Of a stretch of 64,000 bases of DNA, positions 57,770 to 64,000 are shown in pieces. Source of the stretch: Topomyia yanbarensis. Lineage: Eukaryota; Arthropoda; Insecta; Diptera; Culicidae. A program made the translations under genes and the position numbers. The notes under the pieces are model-generated. The model had not been told where the DNA came from. It did not search any database and was given only the letters and a program-made list of their open reading frames with translations. Within the stretch, counting starts at the first letter, position 1; each line of letters starts with the position of its first letter. The stretch is from the NCBI RefSeq assembly GCF_030247195.1, contig NC_080670.1, positions 163,566,080 through 163,630,079 of the forward strand, given 5' to 3'.

Positions 57770-58770
57770 TAGAATAGCACAAATAAATCTCCAACATAAC
57801 CGTACAGCAACCATGAGTTTATCTCGACTTATGCAGAAAGGTAGAGCTTCCTTAGCATTGGTTTAAAAACTGTACTTCCATAAAGGAAACTTCTGTATTG
57901 GAAAGTTACTTAACAATGCCTTCATTGCTTAAAACAAGATAGGCATCACTAACCCACGTGAAATGCTTCGTGCTTGCATTCTTGCTATTGACGCGTGTCG
58001 GAGCTCACAACTCGCGTTATCTGTGCAGTCACAGTTACACTGACTGTCGGTAACATAGACAAAAAGTATATATATATATTGTTCAGCATATCTACTGCAT
58101 AACGAGTCATTTCAAAATAGTTGTATCATATTGTAGCAGAAATGGCTCATTATCGGCAGTGATGCATATGCTCATCACATCATTTGAAGGCTCTAAACTA
58201 ATAAAGTACATAAGTAGTACAAATTTCCATATTCTGAATAAGACCAACTTTTGCGATGTCTTGGAGAGAGGAGCTGGTAGACGTAAAGCTGAAAGAGTTT
58301 CGCATAAGCTGGGAAATTGGCAGGTTCCAAATGAAACTGAACCGTCTCAATCCGATCGTAAATCTATTTTTTCTCGATCTTCATGATGTCACCCCAAATG
58401 GGGTGATATCAACCGAATGGGACCTCTTTTTGGAAAACTTGGCGACTAAATTTCTTGACTTGGATGATGTCGTGAATACGACAAACTTGTTCATTGTTGC
58501 CTTCATTGTTGTTGTCCTATGAAGAAGCTTGTCCGTTTCGTACTGTTAAATCGGCAAGCGAAGCGCTGAGATTGAAAAAAATGAAGAAGAATATGAGAAA
58601 AGTTTTGAACTGGCGTCAGCTTAATGACTCCAGGGCTTTCAGGTCAGCTCGTAGTGCATATAAAAAGTGTCTTAGATCTGCAAAGCGGTCTGGAAAAGCA
58701 TATGCATTAATGTCTCTAGTTTGAACAAGGCTAACAGGTTAAATAAAATTCCCTCAAAAGCGAAAGATTT
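57770..58770 (+). pseudogene. LOA endonuclease and linker, frameshifted
   Basis: AQINLQHNRTATMSLSRLMQ at 57777 is the start of the apurinic-type endonuclease, followed by ASLALV and a stop. After frame changes, IIGSDAYAHHIIEGS (about 58149) is the GDxNAHH-type catalytic motif. YISSTNFHILNKTNF, REELVDVKL and WDLFLENLATKFLDLDDVVN follow. The linker reads EEACPFRTVKSA and FRSARSAYKKCLRSAKRSG, with RLNKI.SK.KDFLVNSL after another shift. The enzyme would nick the target strand. There are several stops. Confidence 0.8.
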
Positions 58771-58986
58771 TCTAGTGAACTCCTTATAAACCAGAGATTG
58801 TGTTTATGTGATGGACGAAAAAATGACACTCACTTTCCACATTGAATCGATCGGGAGCTGGACACAGATCTCAATCTAGTGATTTGGACTCGTAAACGTT
58901 AGCACACACATTAATTACCACTGAATCGGTCAAGTGGGCAGTTGACAGCTTTGCTCCAAAACGAGATTTGATACTCAAACATGTCT

Positions 58987-60093
58987 TAAAAACCTGTTTT
59001 AATCCACCTAGCGGTGCAATTGTGCCTTTCTCATTTCTCTAAACTATGGCACGGAGGCTTTTTATGTTCAACATAATTGTGGAAATGTCCATTACATTCT
59101 TAGTACACTTTGCACTTATACACATTGGCATGCCAGCCACGAACTTGATGAGCTACGTGTCGACGGTGAAACACTTGAAACAAAAAAATATCATACTCCA
59201 TTAGCCTAATCAGCATTAGATCAATGTTATCTGCTTGCTAACTCATTTTGTCATGCGGGGGTGGGTATGTGAAGAGGGCGAAAGTCCCATGAACGAACGA
59301 CTCCCCAGCTTAAATTGGTATGCTTTGTGATATAGTGGTGGTTTAAAGATGATGGGGTTGAAAGGGAGGGGTATGAGGGCTGGATGGGGTGGTGGTCTGA
59401 GGGGTGATTTAAGGAGATTTTTAAAGGAGGGGAGCGAACAGTAGAGGGGGGGGGTGTAACCCCTCTCCGTAAACCATCAACTACACCCCTGTTAAAATCC
59501 AGAAACCCTATGCGAGTCGAAAAAAAAAATTTGGACCTCCGGGCCGGGATTAGGTTGACATTTTTCAGAGTGATTGCATAACCTTTCTATATGAGAAAGG
59601 CAAAAATGTGCCAAAATCCAAAAAAGTGAGTCGTCGTCAAATTTTTTTTTCGAGTTTGCATCAAATCTCGACGTTTCATGCACCTTGAACACATTTAGCA
59701 TCAAAAATAAAAAAATTTATTTTTAATTTTTCCTATAGTTTATATGAGAAATTTCTGTGTGGCCGCACTCTGAAACCCGTAATTCCGGAACCAGAATTTC
59801 GATCGATCCAAAATTCAATAGCAGCCGATGGGAAGGTGGCACCTTTCATTTGAGACTAAGTTTGGGCAAATCGGTCCAGCCATCTCTGAGAAAAATGAGT
59901 GACATTATTTGACACATACGCACATACATACACACACATACACACACATACACACATACATACACACATACAGAGTTTTTCCGATCTCGACGAACTGAGT
60001 CGAATGGGATATGACACTCGGCCCTCCGGGCCGGGATTAGGTTGACGTTTTTCAGAGTGATTGCATAACCTTTCTATATGAGAAAGGCAAAAA
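58987..60093. mobile_element. GCCTTTCTCAT mosquito-type repeat, second copy
   Basis: It opens TAAAAACCTGTTTTAATCCA then CCTAGCGGTGCAATTGTGCC and closes CTATATGAGAAAGGCAAAAA, splitting the LOA ORF. It includes a CCGATCTCGACGAACTGAGT word (about 59982) and an internal AGTGATTGCATAACCTTTCT repeated at about 59570 and 60056. Near 59230-59460 are G-rich runs. Confidence 0.65.
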
Positions 60094-60099
60094 GATTAT

Positions 60100-61710
60100 G
60101 CTCACAAGTCTTGGATATACCCCCAAAGCATGGCGAGAAATAACTGTTTGATTTATTCCCAAAGGGGGCTCAAGTTATGAAGAAGCCAATAGTTTTAGGC
60201 CTATCAGCTTAAACTTTTCTCCTAAAAGCTTTGAAACGGATAATCGACCATTACATAAGGAACGTTAGTTTAGTTGAATATCCTTGTTCAGCATGCATAT
60301 CAGTGTGGGAAATACACGGTCACTTTGCTTCATGATGGTGTTTACAATATTGAAAAGACATTCTAGCTCAAGCAATCTAGCTTGGGACATCTATATATTG
60401 AAGGTGCTTTTGACGATGTATCCTTCCAGTTTATTCTGTAAGCGATGTGCGGTCATGGGCTATCTACAGGTATCTCGGGTTGAATAAACGCAATACTTAT
60501 TAACCGCATTCTTTGTTTATCACTGAGATAGGCAGAGATGAGGCAATTGAGTATTTGCGGCTGTCCTCGGGGTGGTGTTCTGTCTCCTTTGCTATGGAAC
60601 CTGGTTGCCGACAGCTTGTTTAGGAAATTCAATGAACTTGGATTGCCAACCTACGGGATTGCTAATGATTACCACATACTAATTACTGAGCTTTGCATCG
60701 GAACAATCTTTGACTTAATGCAAGAACCATTAAGAGCTGTCGAACAGTGTCAGTGTCGACAAGTTAAATTATCATTTGATCCAAACAAAATTTCAATAGT
60801 TTTCTCACGAAGAAGCCAATAACAACCGGGGTTCGCCCCTTGCAATTCTTTGATTCTGAGCGCCTGTTCGCAGATCAAGTCAAGTACGTTGAAGTTATTT
60901 TTATTCCAAACTGGAAGCCATGAACTAGTCTGCTCACACTGAATTCTGGGTCAAGAAAGCGTGCATGGTCTTCGGGCAGTACAGACGAACTTTCGAAAAA
61001 ACTTGGGGTATCAAACCCGAAACAATTGGGTTTATACGACAATTCCAACACTGTCAAACGGATGCCTTGTGTGGTGGAAGAAGCAGGAGGTACTTTCAGT
61101 CCAGTCAAAGCTGAACTATGTGCGGAGAATAGTGTTCAGGGTATTGACTGGTGCACTCACGATAACTTCGACTGCGCGGCTTTAGGCGCTTCCAAATATT
61201 AAGACACTCTATCATGTGCATATAGACTGCAGGTAACTGATCTTTGGAACAGTAACTATGTTGATCTTGCTACCAGTCATATACGTCTGTGGGCACAAAT
61301 TATTACATGGGGTGAGGATATTCTTACTCCAAGCAGTCACATGTATTTTCCCTTACAGGACATGTGGAAATTCCCTCTCGCGATGAGTGGTTTTCTGGTT
61401 AAATGGAGAGACAACAAGAAACGCGTGCCCAGTGATTTCGAAAAATCTCCCACATTTTTCAAAACTCCACTGCGGCAAGCTGAACAGGGCTTTAACAGAC
61501 CACTGAAAACTCAATTATCGCATTGCAAATATTCAGCGCGCTGAGTTATTTTCATGTGATCATTGTGAATCCGACTACGAAATCTCATGCAACTGCTCAG
61601 CAGTAGCGCAATTGTGATTTCGAGTCTTTGGCCATCCTTACATAGACGATATCGTGTTTGGGCGACTCAAACTCAGAGACATACTAAAGTTCCTTATCCA
61701 ATGTGGTAAA
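60100..61710 (+). pseudogene. LOA reverse transcriptase and C-terminal tail, broken
   Basis: SLGYTPKAWREITV and FRPISL are the first RT blocks. HAYQCGKYTVTLLHD and IEGAFDDVSFQ (motif A) follow across frameshifts. The frame 60538-60822 gives CGCPRGGVLSPLLWNLVADS (motif B, R in place of the usual Q) and GIANDYHILI, where the catalytic ADD has become AND. CRQVKLSFDPNKISIV follows, then TTIPTLSNGCLVWWKK, SNYVDLATSHIRLWAQIIT and finally ELFSCDHCESDYEISCNC with FGHPYIDDIVFGRLKLRDIL. The altered motif and many frame breaks make it inactive. Confidence 0.82.
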
Positions 61711-62019
61711 GAGCTTTAGGCTCACTCGCAGGTTATTTGAACTATTCGTGAGTTTAGCTTACCTGCTGTTTGTCTTGTGCTGTTATTTTTCCCACCTTTC
61801 CTATTCTACTTCTTCAGTCCTTCTTCTACTTTCCTTCGATACAGGAAATGATGAGAAGACACGGCAGGGTACAAATCTCCGACTACATACAGGGACGTAT
61901 CATTTGAGCCAATATATTCTGATTCCTGATTATCATCTTTAACTAGTTAATTAAAATGAGAGGAGGCAAACGGTCTTTTGGGTTAAAACCCCAATACAAT
62001 AATAAAAAATAATAACAAT

Positions 62020-64000
62020 AGCATGAGAGGACTTTACAGCATTTTCTGAGAAATGCAACGAATTACATGAAACAGTAATATATCTGACATTAATCTATCT
62101 CTTTCGATTCTTCGTTAGATCTGCTAATCTGCATAATTGTAACAAGGTGGGTAGTTCCTCAAAATGTGCTTAAAAGAGGTTTCAAAAGCGTCACGTAAGC
62201 TACCACTGAATAGCTACTAAGAGAAGCTGTATAACACGTCGTTTACGTCCTCTACACTCCTACTTGAAATGCCCAATTTCGAAAACCCTGTGGCCAATGC
62301 ATCTTTCTGTCGGAATTCTCCACATTCCACAAACATCGCATCATACGTACTGTTTACAGTTCGGTATATTTGGCAAGTCACACTTCAACCAAATCATTCG
62401 AAGTGGACCGACGCTGATTCCGCATTGTACAGAGCTAATCACGTTCGAAGGAGAAAATCGATCGTAATCGGATAGATCCTGCACGGAACAAAGCGGCGCA
62501 AAATTGATCAAATCAAGTTAGCTGAAACTCAAGACGGCCACAAATCGCGTGTTTTCACAATCAAGTGCCCAAACAGCTCCCGGGCATTTGTGCCGTTGGA
62601 GTGGTAGGTAAAGGTACTTACGCGATGGTGCTAACATCAGCGGAATAACATGACCGTGCCGCGTTAAAACGATGCGAATCGCATCATTCGTCCTCTTTGA
62701 TAAGGAACCCTAACAACACTTTTGCCGCTTTTCAACGATTGATTGGATATGTGTATGGATATAAATTTGCGGGACTTCGATTCGAATCGCTAGTTGGCGA
62801 GAAATCGAAAGTGATTGATGTGATGGCTTATGAGCATCGACGATGCGGCACGCCTCACAGGCTCTCAGAAGGAAGCCGCATTTGTTTTCCCCCTTGTGAA
62901 GTGTGTTATGAATGAATGACATGCATTGGCCCAAGGGGTGCGTCATCATTCGTCGTGGTGCATTCGGTGTGAAGAAGATCTGCTCTGTCCGAAAGCGCGA
63001 GTTTCTTTGCAGCTTGATATGATCATAGTAATAGTATACTGATTGGTGGTTCTATCATCGACGTTAAACTTTTTAGAATGGCGCACGTTGAAATGTAATT
63101 TTCGCCATTGTTATTAATTTTAAGCCATATATTTTTTAAGGCAGCTTTTTATTCCAAAATAACGAGCATACATTAGAACATAATCACGCACAGTTTCCCT
63201 TTCATCACAAAAAATTCCGTTTCGCCGTCAAACATGATTTATAGCTATGGGCCTTAAAAATTTGTTTTTGTACCGGAGGTCGTACCGGTTTTGGTGTGGA
63301 ATTGGCTTTGAATTGGACAAATCCGCATTTTGTCCGGCATTGCGGCATACTTGTGAAGAAGAGCGTGTGTGTTGCGTAACAACGCCACCAACGAGGAGCG
63401 GCACAATCGCTTCCAAGCAGGCATCATCGCATTGGTCGGTCGGTCAACCTGGGGCTACCTACTTGATGACTGGGAAGCGGTACACGGCCAGTTACGGCAT
63501 GCTTCTGCCGTACGGCTCGGGGAGGTATTTTTTCGGTGAAAATATAGCTGCTTGTCGACCGGATTTGGAACTGTTAACGATTTTTCTCTCTAAGGTTCGC
63601 AATTTGAGTCCTTTTTGCCGCACCAACTGACTGACTTCCAACATACACCCGTGCTTAGGTCAGTCGCGCCCGCCGATTGATGTGTAATTTGAAGATGTAG
63701 CCGTCTGTTGGCAGCTCTCCGGTTGTGGCTATTCCGAAAAGAAAATTGTAGACATGAAGTCAATTTGGTACAAAAACGCCACTTTAGCGGCTTTCGCCAA
63801 AGTGCTCAGTTTGATTATAGACGGAGAGCATGCCCGCGAGCAAGCTGTCGATCCGCGTAGATTTAATGAGAAGAGTGAGATTACGGATATGCTGTCAATA
63901 TTTTTGTGTTTATCGGTTATTTGCGTACACTGCAAGCAAAGTCATTAGATTTATTTTGGAAGATGTTACGAGCGTTATTGATGATTGCTGATATTTAACC
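62020..64000. other. Unassigned DNA, partly higher GC
   Basis: No gene recognised. 63340-63630 is GC-richer, and two plus-strand frames stay open there, one including RHNRFQAGIIALVGRSTWGY. 63754-63948 is a 64-codon frame beginning MKSIWYKNATLAAFAKVLSL and ending in HCKQSH. Neither matches a family I know. Either could be a host exon, an old transposon or chance. Confidence 0.35.

Larger units (their letters stand above)
57500..62018 (+). mobile_element. LOA-clade non-LTR retrotransposon, decayed
   Basis: In order it holds an endonuclease N-terminus (57770 on), the endonuclease remainder (58140-58530), the linker (58500-58770), the RT domain (60100-61190), a thumb/linker (61190-61550) and a Cys/His tail (61545-61710). 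A 3' UTR ends GGGTTAAAACCCCAATACAA followed by an A/T-rich tail near 62018. The mosquito-type repeat at 58987-60093 is inserted between linker and RT. No RNase H domain was found between 61.4 and 61.55 kb, probably deleted. The 5' boundary is uncertain. The clade call is by resemblance to Lian/LOA motifs. Confidence 0.78.

Noticed and set aside
63247..63630. 127-codon frame in GC-richer DNA, checked against histone H2A and H2A.Z
   Set aside because: Residue order does not match any histone. Open frames are expected in GC-rich DNA, so no product is claimed.

Overview
The window reads as AT-rich, intron- and transposon-dense animal DNA, most likely from a culicine (Aedes-like) mosquito. That call rests on the mix of repeats. 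There are non-LTR retrotransposon remnants of LOA, RTE, Jockey-like and CR1/L2-like type. There is a Tc1/mariner transposase with an MDDETY motif, a tRNA-derived SINE, and many short terminal-inverted-repeat elements. The GCCTTTCTCAT...ATGAGAAAGGC and CCGATCTCGACGAA repeats look familiar from mosquito genomes. The assignment is from memory of these families and no search was run. No bacterial operon, CRISPR array, rRNA or tRNA gene was seen, and no host protein gene was recognised. The only host-like lead is a possible signal-peptide exon near 11.2 kb on the minus strand.

Layout. 1.1-4.8 kb is a 3.7-kb hAT-like element with an 8-bp target-site duplication (TSD). 4.8-8.5 kb is A-rich DNA, then two facing GGCATAAT arrays around a broken mariner transposase and a TTAA-flanked piggyBac-type MITE. 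11.9-16.7 kb is a TE cluster: a MITE, a hAT MITE with an 8-bp TSD, a non-LTR element with an intact 769-codon endonuclease-tail/reverse-transcriptase ORF, and two more inverted-repeat elements. 18.1-19.4 kb has a young RTE 3' fragment with a perfect 10-bp TSD and a gag zinc-knuckle remnant. 19.4-24.9 kb shows nothing recognisable.

24.9-28.4 kb holds three copies of one ~417-bp MITE family that leaves 7-bp TSDs. Two of them sit inside a larger inverted-repeat element, and one carries a further TA-flanked MITE. 29.3-34.6 kb is a degenerate ~420-bp-period tandem-repeat element split by a 3.2-kb inverted-repeat element, which itself contains two MITEs and a SINE. A second copy of the tandem-repeat element lies in the opposite orientation at 56.1-57.1 kb. 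The two share the same unique end and A-rich tail, which makes this the most novel-looking object here.

34.7-37.6 kb contains a direct duplication whose second copy has been hit by a 229-bp MITE, so the empty site is preserved in the first. 40.6-41.7 kb is a long palindrome with ~520-bp arms. 46.1-47.8 kb is a broken Jockey-like element. 52.3-55.7 kb is a mosquito repeat interrupted by a 1.5-kb inverted-repeat element. 57.5-62.0 kb is a decayed LOA-clade retrotransposon.

The parts do not work as a pathway. They are a layered record of insertions, and TSDs, empty sites and nesting allow several to be ordered in time. Coordinates of insertions were read by eye. Family assignments are by motif and should be treated as hypotheses.
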